Source: Rotaria macrura
Lineage: Eukaryota > Rotifera > Eurotatoria > Philodinida > Philodinidae
DNA: 64,000 bases
Direction: 5' to 3'
Assembly (NCBI GenBank): GCA_900239685.1
Contig: OENT01000125.1
Coordinates: 1-64,000 of the forward strand
The translations under genes were made by a program, and so were the position numbers. Within the stretch, counting starts at the first letter, position 1. The number at the start of each line of letters is the position of its first letter. The notes under the pieces are model-generated. The model was not told the DNA's origin. It worked only from the letters and a program-made list of their open reading frames with translations, and ran no database searches. Shown in pieces: positions 1 to 13,600 of the stretch.

Positions 1-3000
1 GGCATAAAAAATGCCGATGATGCTACAGTCTATCTACAGCATCCTACTGCAAGTGCCTGACCGCAATTCAAATATCATATAATTCCCAACATTTTCTTTT
101 AGTGCTGCAATTCCTAAACTATCTATCTTTCGTCACACTCCGCCACTCTCCACTCACAGTCAATCCTTAAAACGTGACTTTCTATTCCACAACTCTTTTA
201 AATTTCTATCATTCTGAACGAAAATATTTCCTTCTAACCTTTAATATCATCGACCATCTATCAAAGTCTATCTAATACTGGCGACTTTTCATCACCACTA
301 AAATGAATTTTCTCTGGTAAACAATAACCATGTATGTATGTCTTTATTACTTGAAAGTTTAGGTTCATTCTCGTTTTTCAACGAAAATCAAGAATTCAAA
401 TAGATTGTAATCAAAACATTTTAAAATTAACAAAATTGATGTTTTCATTCCAACCGATTCGTGCTCGGAATTGAATATTTGCCATGTAAGAAAGTAACAA
501 CAAAACTATTGTTTTCAAGTCATTTTTCAATGAATAGGAATGAAATGTATCAATTTAAAAATTTCTTTTTCCCATACTGACACTAATTTATCTTTTTTTT
601 GTTGATTCAATAAATTATACATTGTCATTAGTAGAACTGAGGCAACAAGAGAGTGACTCGAACTCTCTCTCAATGGATATTGTTTAAAGATGAAGTTCTT
701 CGTAGATATACACTGTTATTAATCATTATAACGAAACTTTTGTAATAAATATGTATGCTATTCTGGATGGTGAATAATTTTTCTTTTCTATCACTTAGAA
801 ACTCAAAGTATCATAGAAAGATTAACTTATCCCTTCGTATCTAAATGCTCAAGTATTTTGAAAAGGTATGTTGCTTTCTTTTTCTAATAATATCATGCTT
901 GAGTAGACTAGATCTTATTCTTAAAATAAGTGTTCAAATTAATCGCAATGTTATATTTATCCCTATTATTAATGCAGTATTGCTAAATGAGTGTGTGCAA
1001 CTAATTCAACAACAAGAAAGAAAGAGAGAGAGAGAGAGACTTTGAATAGGATGATCTATTTTCTGAATGTTTCTTTTCATCTGGGTTCTATTCTCTTATT
1101 ACTCAAATTATTATCATCATGCAGTATTCAAACAAATAAGAGCATCATCATGTTTGTATACTTTTACATTTACCAGAAAATTAGTCAGTCATCTTCTTGT
1201 ATTATCATGTTATACTATCTAATATACATACGAATCATAATCAATAATTCCAGTATACAATATATTTCCTATAGAAAAGGTATTGATCATACATAATGCA
1301 ATATATCATTAGTAGTGCTCTTGGGATATGAGACATGAGAACAGACGCAATAGAACACAAAAAATCGATATCTTGAAGTATTGCCAACACGGCCCAGCAT
1401 AAATAAACATTGTACAAATGTAATTTCTTCTTCTGTCTGAAGGAAACACTTTTGTATCACGTATATCAGAGCCTTCCTGATAACTGTCCTTGGTGTACAT
1501 CGGCAGAGAGTATTATACTAAAATCTTCTTGTGCTATCGTTCTCTCACGCATGAGTCAGGATTTATTTCTATTCCTATAGTAGGTAAATTTTACAATCTG
1601 CTCGATATTTTCCAGTTTATAACGAAGTTTTGTCAAACATTTTAAATATTACTTTAAGGTACAAGCATGGCAGTTGAAGATAATAATAATAATAAAGTAA
1701 GTCCACTGAAAAAACTATGAAGAATGAATTCAATTGTGATATAAACCATACGACATAAAAAAAGTAAAGAAATCTGAAAAATTATCGAACAAAATTGACA
1801 AAAATCTAGATAATCATTTCAAGATATGAATGGTTGAGAAAGAAATGGAATTTTACAATTTAATGATCGTAAATCTTTAAGGTTTCATCATCGAGAAATT
1901 GTAGACTATAGTCTACAATTCCATCAAAAACAACATGAAAAAATAAACTTTTCTATGAGTTGAATATTTTCATATTGATTTATCTTATATATAGATATAC
2001 TAATGAAATGAAATTTTGCGTATACCTAGCTCCCTGGACTAGTAATTATAGATAGATAACAAAAGAAATGTCTAAAATATATTAAATATTTATAAAAAAG
2101 TGTAACGTGATTTTCCTAGATTGAGTATTCGAGGATCTTTTTTCTTAGTTAATTTGTTTTGTTCATCAGTGAAAGTATTTTCATTTCTTATTTTTTTTTG
2201 CTCATTGAGTAAAAACGTGATCTTTATTCAAGCGTAGAACATAGCTCAAGTAACACTTACACATGGAATCGAACGAATTCAATTTAAAAAAAAACATAGT
2301 TGACAAATGTAATCATAAGAAGATGATGTTCGTACCATATCTAACATCATCATTCATATGTATGTATTTGTTAATTATCAGTACAAATCATCGTCTTAAA
2401 TAAATGACATCATTATCGGACAATTAATTGAGTTTACTCAAGAAAAACAAAATAAACATGCCATTTTTACTTCTTCGATTGAACTATATTTAAAAACTAA
2501 TTTCGATCGTTACGGAAGTTCTCACTAGACCATTTGGTTGAATAAATTCCACAAGAAAAACTAATTAGAATGTTTAGAAATGTCTACGACTGTAAAAAGT
2601 CTTTTCTGATAATAGAATATAATTGATATTTAGAGAAATCAATAGACTATCATTAGTACTGTTAATATCCTTTCGATAACGATGAATCTTGTATGTTTAT
2701 AATTTCTGATGTAATATATTAATCGGTTATATGAAAGAATAAAATATTGTGATCTATATTATTATCGTTAATCTTTTCGAGAATTGAAATATGAGCGGAT
2801 AAAAGTAAGATGCTTCTCAATAATAACTATCGAATGATTCGTAATTAGTTTATAGAGTCAGTATGATTGAAATTTATATATCGAAATCTTTTAAATCTTT
2901 CTCTTTACTTGAATAAACAAGAGAGAATACTTCTGCTATTTAAAAAGCGAAGACGTGTTAAAGATTAAGTATCATACAAGAGATATACGAGCGCCCCATT

Positions 3001-3309
3001 TATAGACAGTCTATGTAGTATTTCATCGAGAAAACTCTCTTGTTCTTGATATTTCCATTTGACAATAAAACTTGAACCTTTATTTTGTTTCTCCGTAATG
3101 ACATCTATAGTTAACAAAACCGAACTATCTGAAAATAAATCGACTGTTTTTCCAATTTGTGTACAACGAATTTTTATTTCTATTCTTTAATATTGAATTA
3201 ATTGAATATTGACAATATAAAGAATTTGAATTCTTATTCTTGTCTTTCCGTCTATCATTTCTCATGATTCGTCAAGTTTTTGATTATATTTGACTCTGCA
3301 GAGGATCTA

Positions 3310-3980
3310 CGAATGTTTCACAAGAAGAGTTGCGCAAGGGCTGTTTACTCAACAGATTAAAGTTTCATATTTTGTAATCGAGAAACAAGCAAGATTTCTA
3401 ACAGTCTTCCAAGAGAATCATTCCGACAATCGGGTTGCATGGGGTTCTTATAAAAATCAACAAAATCCTATCGGAATCCGCGAGACAGACCTACATACAT
3501 ATACCACGAATGAACCCTATTGTATTAATTGAGTACTGATTAGTAGCTAGTGATATTACTGCTAATGGTTCGAGTGAGATTCCGTCAAATTTTTACACTA
3601 GGATCCGATTACATCTAACAAGACGGCTCCAAATGTCATTCAATTTTCAGGATTCCAGTAGGATTTCGTTGATTTCATAAAAACTCGTGTACTGCGTGAT
3701 AGTGTGTGATTAAACAGTTTAGTCTTGATCATCGTCCTGAACGTAATCACGATCTGAAGAAATAATCTGTGATCATGGTCGACATCGAAAAATCTCAATT
3801 AGACGTTACACTAATAAAAACCCTATAAAATCCGATCGAATTCAGAGTGAATCTGATAATCGAGAGAATTCTCCTGGTTACATGCACAAAATCTTGCTAG
3901 TTTCTAGATTATAAATATGAAAATTGTATCGCTTGAATAAACAGCCATTGCGCAACATTCCAGTTCTTCTTTGCAGGAAC
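3310..3980. repeat. Diverged long inverted repeat (foldback)
   Basis: The segment near 3329-3490 reads again in reverse complement near 3645-3960. Matching blocks include GTTGCGCAAGGGCTGTTTAC against GTTGCGCAATGGCTGTTTAT, a shared CAAGCAAGATT/CTAGCAAGATT block, and an inner block around AATCAACAAAATCCTATCGG against AATCAACGAAATCCTACTGG. The two arms keep the same order of blocks with small indels, as expected of an old palindromic MITE-like element or an inverted duplication. No clear target duplication was found. An open frame at 3290-3532 lies in the left arm and is not considered a gene. Confidence 0.65.
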
Positions 3981-6420
3981 ATTCAAAAACCTATGATATT
4001 TTAAATAAAGATTAAAATACTGTAGGCTTGATTGAAGATAGCTGACTCATGAATCGTCACCTATTGAAAGAGTGTAAGGAAATTTATTCTTGATGGAGAC
4101 TATTTTCATGTATTAGTTGTTAATATATATGCATCACGAAATCTAATATAACATATATGACACACTCGAATACGGTCAATACTTTCGAATTCATCATTGT
4201 TTTTGACTTTTTGTCTGTTAGAAAAATTCATAGTCGTCATAGATAAAAGTATATTTGTTTTTTCCTTTTTTTTCTAATAATATCATTCATCAATGGTTGT
4301 TATTTCAGTTCACATGTTTCGTTCGATGTCTGTATTGTTCGGCATTTGATGATGAAATAACATTGAGATAGTTCATGATTCAACTTTAAAAATAATCACT
4401 AATCAATTAACATCAGATAAAAATAGAAAGTACTGTCATAAGAATTGATTTCTGATGATACAGTATTTGTTAAAAGATAACGAGAAATGGACAGAGAATT
4501 TTGTGAATGACGAATATATCATCTGTTTCTTTATTTTACTTTGAATAGAATTACGGTTAACTGCCGTCATGATTCATTTCATAGACAAATCATACTTTAT
4601 TCCCGAGAAAATATCATTTGAATTACAGGTAAACCCATCTATTATGACTGAAGACGCTTTGTGAACTCATCTGAATTCTTTCAAAGTACAATGAATGGAT
4701 TGTAAAAATAAAAAACAAACGATTGGACAATATGATGAATAGTAGAGTAGGATAGAAAAAAAAATGTATCAACGAAAGTGTAAACACCGATATAAAATAA
4801 ATGAATGTGAAATATCAACCCAGTAATTCAGAATTGAAAAGTCATTTGAGAATGAATAATCTTAGTACATTCATTCTCATTGGAATATTTATAGAAATTT
4901 AATAAATGATTAGAAAATAAATTATTGAATTTTGACAAAAAATAACTCTAAACGAACGATTTTACAGTTGATTGGATATGTAAGTAAGAAAGTGATTGAG
5001 TATGGACTGTGTTTCTAACAGTATTTATATCTACAAAAGATTTTGATGTTAAATCTTTATGATGAGGGTACTTCACATCAAATTATTTAGATACTGTTAG
5101 AATTCATATTTTTAAAAATGCATTCATCTCGATTATGTATTAAAACTATATATTGAATATCCATGAAGTAATATTCGATCCAACTACGTATTTATTTACG
5201 TATCTGCTGTGTGAATGCTTCATATTCATTGAATATATACATGGTGGCGTTAAATTATTTAACAAAAGATCTAAAACGTGGAATCTATTGTCGAATCATC
5301 AATATTTTTCATTCAAGATTCATCATATTTTTTAAATCGATGACAGTTCTATTGAGAAGTACACAAAAGAATGAACAATAGAATGACAGTGTTCGTATTA
5401 CTATACACAACAACTTCCTTCATGTCAACGAAACAACTTTTTCGTTTAGATCGTCACTTCAAAAATCAACAACAACACAGCAATAATTGAGTACTTATCG
5501 ATATATATTTACATGTTCACTTTTTTTTTGTTTGATGTCTCTTTTCCTTTCCCGCCAATACATTTCGTTGAATGACAACGTCTTCCAACCGTACAATGTA
5601 TACACACAGGTCGATATGATTAATAACCTCTCTTGAGATTACCTTTGCCTTTAATCTTTCTTTCTTTCTTTCTTTCTATCTTTAGTTGTTTTTTAGTGTA
5701 TTCTAAAAGGGTTTACACATTCTTTTTGAAGTAAACATATATTTTCATGAAAAATACAGATGATAAAATCTGATTCGTGTTTTCTATTTCTCAACGTTCT
5801 TTTAATCGTTTTTGTTAAAAAGAAGGAAAAGAAGATACTGCTGTTCAAAAAGACAGATAGAAATGATCGATGAGCATGCTGCTACCGAACATAAGTGAGA
5901 AAATGATAATGACTTACGTTGTCATCCCAAGTCTCGATAAATATTTATACGCGTGTGTCTATATGAATGCATCTATCGGAATTTTTTTTTCTTGACTGAT
6001 TCAAAATAAGAATTACAGAATTGTATGTTCGCCTCATTAAAAGATCATTTTTCATTTTCTCTATTCCTGACTATCGACCGGCAACCAGATGCACAGAAGC
6101 ATACATATACACACCTTGTTCAATCTTACAGTCAATTGACTCAAAACAACACATTTAAAAGAAGAACATGAACATATATATATGTATATATCGTTAATTT
6201 GATTTAATTTTATTCTTCACATAACATATTTAAGAAAATTTCAAAGCCGACATGTATTGTCTGATCTTTTCTTTCTGTTTTACAGATATTGATGATTATA
6301 AGTTGAAAAATAAAATATAAAATCTTTCGATTTGATCGGTTACTCTAGAGATCAAAAAATTGCCTGTTGGCTATTTTGATTTCTTGGTGATCGATTGACA
6401 GGCGGCGATTCGAACTGTTT

Positions 6421-6480
6421 TCTTCTTAGTGCACATATATGCATATATATATGTATATATATATATATATATATATGTAT
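6421..6480. repeat. TA/CATA-rich microsatellite
   Basis: A run of alternating AT with embedded GTAT and GCAT units. Plain simple repeat. Similar, shorter TA runs occur at 14391-14414, 21541-21560, 29899-29914 and 31070-31103. Confidence 0.85.
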
Positions 6481-8567
6481 CCGTGTTTCTCTATATAATT
6501 GTGTTACATAAGTATTACGCCGCTTGCAAAATGTCAGAAAAGAGAGAAAGTGAGTCAAGTATGTGTCTACTTGCAGAGAAGATGTGATCTTTCTCTTCTT
6601 CAGGTGTTATTATTTGTTCGCTAAAAAGTTGACTTCACAACACTGTACGGCTCATTGAGCATAGGCGGGACCCCTATGCCGCCACTTTTGAGAAGAACAG
6701 TAATATTCAACGAGCAAATATTCTAAGTTTTTTTTGCTGTGTTTACGTGCCGCTCGATCACTCTTGTAAAGAGAGCATTGTTTCATAGATTTAAATTTAC
6801 TAGACCAGACATATACGATGATCGATTCCTTCGTATTCTTTTTTTTCCTATAAAAAGAAATATCAAAGAGACTAGTCTCTAGTATTTCGTCTTCACATAT
6901 GATTGAATGATTGAGAATCGAATGCTGCTACTCAACTAATGGTAACTTTTGTTAACAACAACAACGACAAGTGTTAAAATAACTTCAGTTCATAATAGTT
7001 TCTCGAAAACTATTTATTACAGATAGAACATATTCACTTGATTACTTCTTGAGGAACATCTCTATTGATAAATATGTCAGAAATCTTAATGAAACAGACA
7101 CAGATATTCATTTATTTTAATCTAATCAAATATTTTTCTCAATATGTCTAGCTTGATTGCAAATGACATCATGCGGATATCCGAAGTGATACGATAGAAC
7201 GTCAAAAAATGAGAAAACCTGAATAAACAAATAGGCATACAAGCATACATACAAAAAAAAGGAGGAAATCATGCATAGTAAGACAAAGAAAAAATTTTAT
7301 CTGATTTATCTCTAACAAGCTCAGTATCATTCATCTTCTTTTGACAAATGAATAATGTGTACCACCTTGTTCTTACTTGGAATATCTGTCTATGAGTGCC
7401 CATCGAGATCTCTCATCACTTCCGTCTTGCCATCATTGTATTAACCAATATGAAAAGCAAGAGAAGCATTCTTTTTTCAATATCCTTCTCAAATTGTGTG
7501 AAGGCAAAAGATCAAAACAGAAATTCAATAAACTCTCAATAAAAATTAACAAGTGTTGTAATTAATTTGCATTACAATATAAATGAACATCTTTTTTTTT
7601 GCAAGAATGCACTTCGAAAACACATTAAGATGAATCGTAGGCGTTTACTTTGGCGTCTCTTTTTGTGGGCCATACATATCCACAACATGATATCCAAAAA
7701 AAAAGAGGGCAATAATAACTTCTGTCAACGATAATAAATGCATTTTGATCATGCGTAGCCTATGGTTGGTGCAAACGAAATAAGGTAATTATATCTGTCT
7801 TTCGAACAGGTAATATACAAAAAGAAATATGCTTTTGAATGCCATAAATCAAACCTGGCAAGTTAGAAACACCCTCCTCGTCAATCAATATTACCTTTAG
7901 ACCATGAAAGTATGAGAGAAAAAGAAAATAAAAGAATAAAAAGAAAAAAACGAACCCAACCAATTGTATGTTTATTCGTGTACATTTTCAGAATGCATTT
8001 GAAACGACTTTATATTTTCTTTTACTGAAAACTCTACTTAATCCATGATCTTTATTATTGAACTGCTAACACATTCCTTGGTTTTATGACAAGTCAAAGG
8101 ACAAAATTAGAAGAACTTACATTACACATCGAATAATCTTTCGAAAAAAGACAAAAAAAAAACAGAATATTGCCCTTTTTTTGTTGTTCTCTCAATTCCG
8201 ATTGGCTATTATTTATATTCTTTTTTTATCGAATAAGAAGTCATACTGCACGTATAAACGACATAGAGGAGAAGAAAGACAGAGAGAGAGAGAGAAACGA
8301 AGACGAAGAAGAAATTACTCGTCCATCATATAGCATATATTCTTTTCATTGTAGTAGAAAAAAAAATCGTCTCTTCTCCTACTCATAATTAATTGCCCAC
8401 ATTACATTCCATTAACAATATTTCGATTCATACATTTAAATTACAATTATTTGACTTACTATCGACAACTTATTTGTCGATATTACAATTATCATCATGG
8501 ATATTTAAATATATTTTTGTTAGGATATCGAATTAGTTTGTACATCTTCATAAAAAAAACACAAATA

Positions 8568-10607
8568 ATGGTAAAAATCGAACATCAACTGCAAACGATG
8601 TCATGGGAAACACATCACCATCAACAACAGCAACAACAACAACAACAACTAGATTATTTCATGAATTTACCAGCAGCCTCATATACAAATGTCAACTTAA
8701 TTATTAATAATACAAATAATACAAATCGAATAAATTGTAATGGAATCACTCAAACAGCAATCGAACCTAAAATTAGTCCACACGCAACAGGTGTAACACC
8801 TCAGACTGTTCCTTCTTCAACACCAAAAGCTCGATCGACATCTGCTAAAAATGCTTCGTCACCATCCAATGAATTTAATTCAACAGCAATACCTCAACCA
8901 AAAGAAATCTATCCATGGATGAGTGATAAAAAACATGGTACAAATAAGAGTAAAAATGGCTCAAAAAATAACCCAGGACAAAATACATCGTCAACATCAT
9001 CATCTTCGTCATCATCTGGTAGGATTGTTTAAGAAAAACAAAAAAAAATGGAGTGTGAAGATGAGAATAAAGCAAAATGTGTTAAATCTTCTTCAAGGGT
9101 CAACGATTCCTTTTTTTTTACGTTGCAACATAGAATATAAATAATAAGTGAGAAAAATTCATGGCTCTAGTCGTAGAAAAGAAAATGTAAAGGTGTCCTT
9201 CATTCGACACGCATAGCAAACACGTAGAGAAAAATTGATTTAATTTATTCTGATCAATTTATCCGAATGACATCAGGTGATATGATATGAGTTTTGTTCG
9301 CGTGTCATCCATTTTACAATTCTCAATAGAGATTTGTCCATGAACATAATATTTTGATTAAGAAAGAAACAATCTAGACATAGAAAGAAGAACCAAGAGA
9401 AAACAGTTATTTGGTCTTCCCATCGCTGAGTATAAACTTAACCGTTTGTTTGTCTCGACCTATACATGTTTTTCATCTTCGTTTACTGACAGGCGCGCGA
9501 GCGCTCGCTCGCGCGCGCGTCCGTTCGCATCTCTTACCATTGACGATGATAAATGACCATATCATTATTCATCCAATACCGCCGCTTTCTCATCGAGCGA
9601 ATAGGATACAGAACATTGAGTCTTGTCATAGCTCTAAGAAAGAAGGAAAAGGTTTTCTCTTCAATATTGATCAATAGTAAAGATAGGTTTTCTTTTATTT
9701 TGCTACAGATAAAAGCAATTCAACACCATCAAAACGAGCTCGAACAGCTTATACAAGTGCTCAATTAGTTGAACTCGAAAAAGAATTTCTTTACAATAAA
9801 TATCTAAATCGTCCACGACGAATAGAATTAGCGCAAGTGCTTTGCTTAACTGAACGACAGGTAAGATAAAAGTCTTCTATGCTGATTGTATTCCTCTAAT
9901 TTGACTGCTTTATTTTTAATTCTGCTTCATCGTTTATCTAGATTAAGGTAAATCAAATTTTTGTTTTGTCTTTATCCTTATTCATAAAGTAAAATATCTT
10001 TTCTTTCTCTGTTTATTATCTTTAGATATGGTTTCAAAATCGGTACGAATTCAATGTTTCTTTTTCTTTTTTATTTATTAACTTTCTTTATCTATTCTCT
10101 AGTCGAATGAAAGACAAGAAAGATGGAAAAAGTCGAACACCCTATGGTGGTGGATGTGGCATTGGTTTAAATAATTCTCCATTGGCTACATCGACAACGG
10201 AAAAGGATGATTTGAATTCATCCTTATCTCTTCGTTCATATCATCATCTTCCACAACATCATGGATATTATCAAGGACCACCACCCATGACTGCAGCATT
10301 TTCTTCATCATCCCCATCATCAAACTATTCGAAACCATTTCAACAACAAATTGATTATAATACAACGATACCAGCAGATATGTATGAAATGACAACAAAT
10401 TATTGTATGAAACAATCAGCAACATCACCATTCGATCCATCACATTATTACACAAATGGCTTTGAGAATAATCTCAAAACAAATTATACAACTCCAACAT
10501 CATATGATCGTCCGCCCGTATCATTTGATTCGTATTATTTCAATTCGGATACATCATCTGTTGTACATCATCAGCAATCCGGTCCAGCCGTACCTCCGTT
10601 TGCTTAG
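8568..10607 (+). CDS. Hox3: Hox3-type homeodomain transcription factor, five coding exons including a 6-nt microexon
   Basis: Exons 8568-9018, 9709-9860, 9942-9947, 10026-10042 and 10103-10607 join in frame with GT-AG introns to give 376 residues. Residues 18-31 are His/Gln-rich. The PBC-binding hexapeptide IYPWM is at about 114-118, and the homeodomain spans about 158-217. It reads [16 protein letters not shown], then NRPRRIEL, then QIKIWFQNRRMK followed by KKD, which is the Hox3 pattern rather than Hox2. Position 56 is Asp, where Hox proteins usually have a large residue. The Ser/Tyr/His-rich C-terminus fits Hox3. The start ATG at 8568 gives MVKIEHQL; an in-frame ATG at 8451 exists but its extra residues look non-coding. 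The product should be a nuclear DNA-binding factor in axial patterning. The homeodomain is in four coding pieces, with residues 45-46 in the microexon and 47-52 in a 17-nt exon. Confidence 0.9.
9493..9516. other. Perfect GC palindrome in Hox3 intron 1
   Basis: Within the 690-nt first intron, an 11-bp arm GCGCGCGAGCG is followed by CT and its exact reverse complement, with alternating CG continuing to 9519. It is an island of pure G/C in an AT-rich intron, able to form a hairpin or left-handed DNA. Whether it is regulatory cannot be told from sequence. Confidence 0.85.
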
Positions 10608-13600
10608 AACCTATTTGATAAATAATCTCTTGATTTTGTTCCTTTTCTCTGTGTCTAGTCTCGATACTTTTTCTTTTTCTTTTCATTTTCTCGTCTTGCA
10701 TTCATATGTTCACTATATTGTTGTTGTTAGATGTTACATTTCTTTTTCTTTTTTCCTTTTCTTTTTCCGTTCTATCAATTGTCTACATTACAATAACAAC
10801 AAAATCTGTTCTGTATAACTGTTAGAAGATGTGACTTCTTGTAAAAAAAAAAAGAAAATGACAGATTTACAAAGTGAATTTCATTTAATTGAGAACGGCT
10901 CTTTTTTTCATTGATATAAATGTCGAAATACATTTATTATTATGCTTTGATGAATATTATGTATATGGTTTGTTCGTGCATGGAACAGTAGCAACTCATA
11001 ACTTTTGCCATTGAGTGAGTAAAATCAATTCGATAGACAGCGAATGGATAATTAAGTCGAGCTCGATATAATTCTAAACCATTGGACTGTATTTAACTTT
11101 GTAATGTAAAAGCAACATCCCGTACACATTTCAAGTTAATGCGAAACATTTGTAAAAGAGATATGCAGTATGTAAAATAATTCTTCGGACACGTTTATTT
11201 TCATTCTTTTTTCCCATTTCCCTAAAAGTTAGAAAGAATCTACAAAGTGATTCTAGTAGAGAAAATTGTTTCCGATAAAAATGTAAAGGGAAAAAAGTAT
11301 AATCGGATATCTAACGATCGGGTCTCCAGAAAACCAAAATCCTAAATTTTTCGAACCTCGAACGTGCAAATATAACTTTGTTTAGATTATATAGAAGGAT
11401 AGAGCGAACAATCCTCTAAAACTTGAGAGATCTCCGAAGTCTATGCGACGTTTTTTTAGCTGAGTTAGAGCAATCCTACGGAAGGCCCAATAGTCGTTTT
11501 TCTATCATTTTTTAAGAAAAAACCATTTGTGTCGTAAAATTAAGGTGCTGTAACTCAACCGAAAAACGTTGCAGAGATCCTGAAAGTGTCTCATTTTATT
11601 TTTGGAGGATTCTTTGCTCTATCCTTCTATGTAATCTAAACAAAGTTATATTTACAGATTCGAGGTCCGGAAAATGTAGGGTCTTGGTTTTCTGGAGACC
11701 CCACCGTTAGAAATCCGATTATACTTTTTTTCCCCTTATATTCTTGTCGGAAACAATTTTCTCTACTAGAATCACTTTGTAAATTTTTTCTGGCTTTTAG
11801 GGAAGCGGGAAAAAAGAATGAAAATAAACGTGTCCGAAGAAATATTTTACATACTGTATGTTTAGAAATATTGAATTGTATTTCTTGTACACATCATTAA
11901 AAATATGTCACTTGTCTTGTTCATAATCGTTGATCGTTTCGTCTAGATTATGAAATAGGGTAGATGTTTTTCTTGTAAATTGTAAAATCTGAAATGGATC
12001 TCTTCGGCATGATTCTCCTATTGTGTTTCAATGTGAAACTATATCAGTGGAATGCGAAGTACTTCATCTATTCAATGTAAACTATTTGTAAATAATAATC
12101 ATCATCATCATTTATGATTTCAATGTAATACAAAATATAATTCGACTCCTCAGATATAATATTCATGGAGTATTTGAAAACTTTTGTTTGAAAACATGAT
12201 AGCTCAATAACACTTCAGTTTTATCTAAGCAAATGCCTCGTCTATGGATAGTATACATCAATTATCGAACTTAAAAAAATTTTTTTTTTGAACACCACAC
12301 AATCATGTTCGTATAAAGGTTTTACACTTCTATACCTCAAATTCCTCGTCATTATGAATTTTGTACGGTAATTCCAATGATAAAAAGTTGCATAAAGATG
12401 TCGTTGTACTGGCGTCTTGTTCAATAAATACTCTTTCGTCGTTCAAATTCTTTGTATTTCATCTAGTTTTACTTTTGACGTATTTCCATTTCGCGTGTTC
12501 AACAAATTATTGAAAATAACACTAGGAAACAGAGCATGCAAATTATTTCATGGTTTGTCTTTTTGTTTTTTTTGTGAGAAAAACTGTGTATGAGTAGGTA
12601 TTTCTTTTCAACAGATTTCAATGAATGCAAAGAAAAAAGATGACAAGCCAATAAATGTCTGTTTTACATAAAATGATGTCGCTTTTAATATTTAATTTAG
12701 TTGTTAAACATAAAAAGCATTCATATATGTACACATAGTTCAATGTATAGGTATCAATTTTATCAAGTAATACTGTAACATCAACAAACATTATTCTGAT
12801 AATAATAATGCACCACTTCTTCATGTCTTCGAGGCTTTTACGGGCAATAATTGTTACTGACTATTGTCGAATGAATAGTATAAACACAAACTCAAACAGC
12901 ACTCACTCATTTCTATATTGAAATTTTCAATTAACAAAAATTTTTAGTTTTTCTCATTTTTGTAACGAAGGTAGCCTACTAAGCATATATATTTTTAATA
13001 CATTTGTACATACAGCGTCTATGATGTTTGATTGCGCACTGGCAAATATTCCGCGCTCCCGATCAAGTATCTATGCCCGAATACGAATTATCGGAAATCT
13101 TCTCTTTGCATCATGTTTGCTTTTTTGGTACAAATTAATATCATTCCGATTTCTCTGCTCATTATTTACTACGTCTGTCACTATTCAACAAATGTCTCAA
13201 CATGGAAAATGATTCCGTTTTAAAATTAGTCGAAAATGAGATAGAAACAATGACATGAAACAAACATGTTTGGTTTATACGAGTATAGAAGAGTGTAAGC
13301 TCGATGTCAGTTGAGAAAGTGATTCATTCACACAGTTTGCATAAATTTATTGAGCTCCAAGCGAAAGAAAAAACTGAAGGATACTTGAATATTGCGCAAC
13401 TTATTATTTTTTCTGATTCATATTAAGGTCGTTTATAACTTTTGAGTGAATCTAGTAACGTACATTTGAATGTTAACACCTGAATACTAGTTCAATTGTC
13501 GTGAATCATGATCGTACATATCGCCTATCAAAATAAAAAACCAACCATATGTAGACGAACTCATTAGTTTTAAGCATTCATTTACACAGTGTTACTTGAA

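Larger units (their letters stand above)
1..8567. other. Non-coding tract upstream of Hox3
   Basis: About 8.5 kb with no open reading frame that shows family similarity or splice-site-supported exons. The short frames present are AT-rich and low in complexity. It contains simple repeats (GA run near 1021-1040, CTTT run near 5658-5682, TA-rich run at 6421-6480, GA run near 8276-8296) and one diverged foldback repeat at 3310-3980, listed separately. Long flanking non-coding DNA is usual around Hox genes, so enhancers or 5' UTR exons could lie here, but nothing in the bases shows it directly. Confidence 0.6.

Noticed and set aside
3290-3532. Open frame of 80 codons on the plus strand
   Set aside because: It lies within the left arm of an inverted repeat, has no domain and no supporting splice sites.
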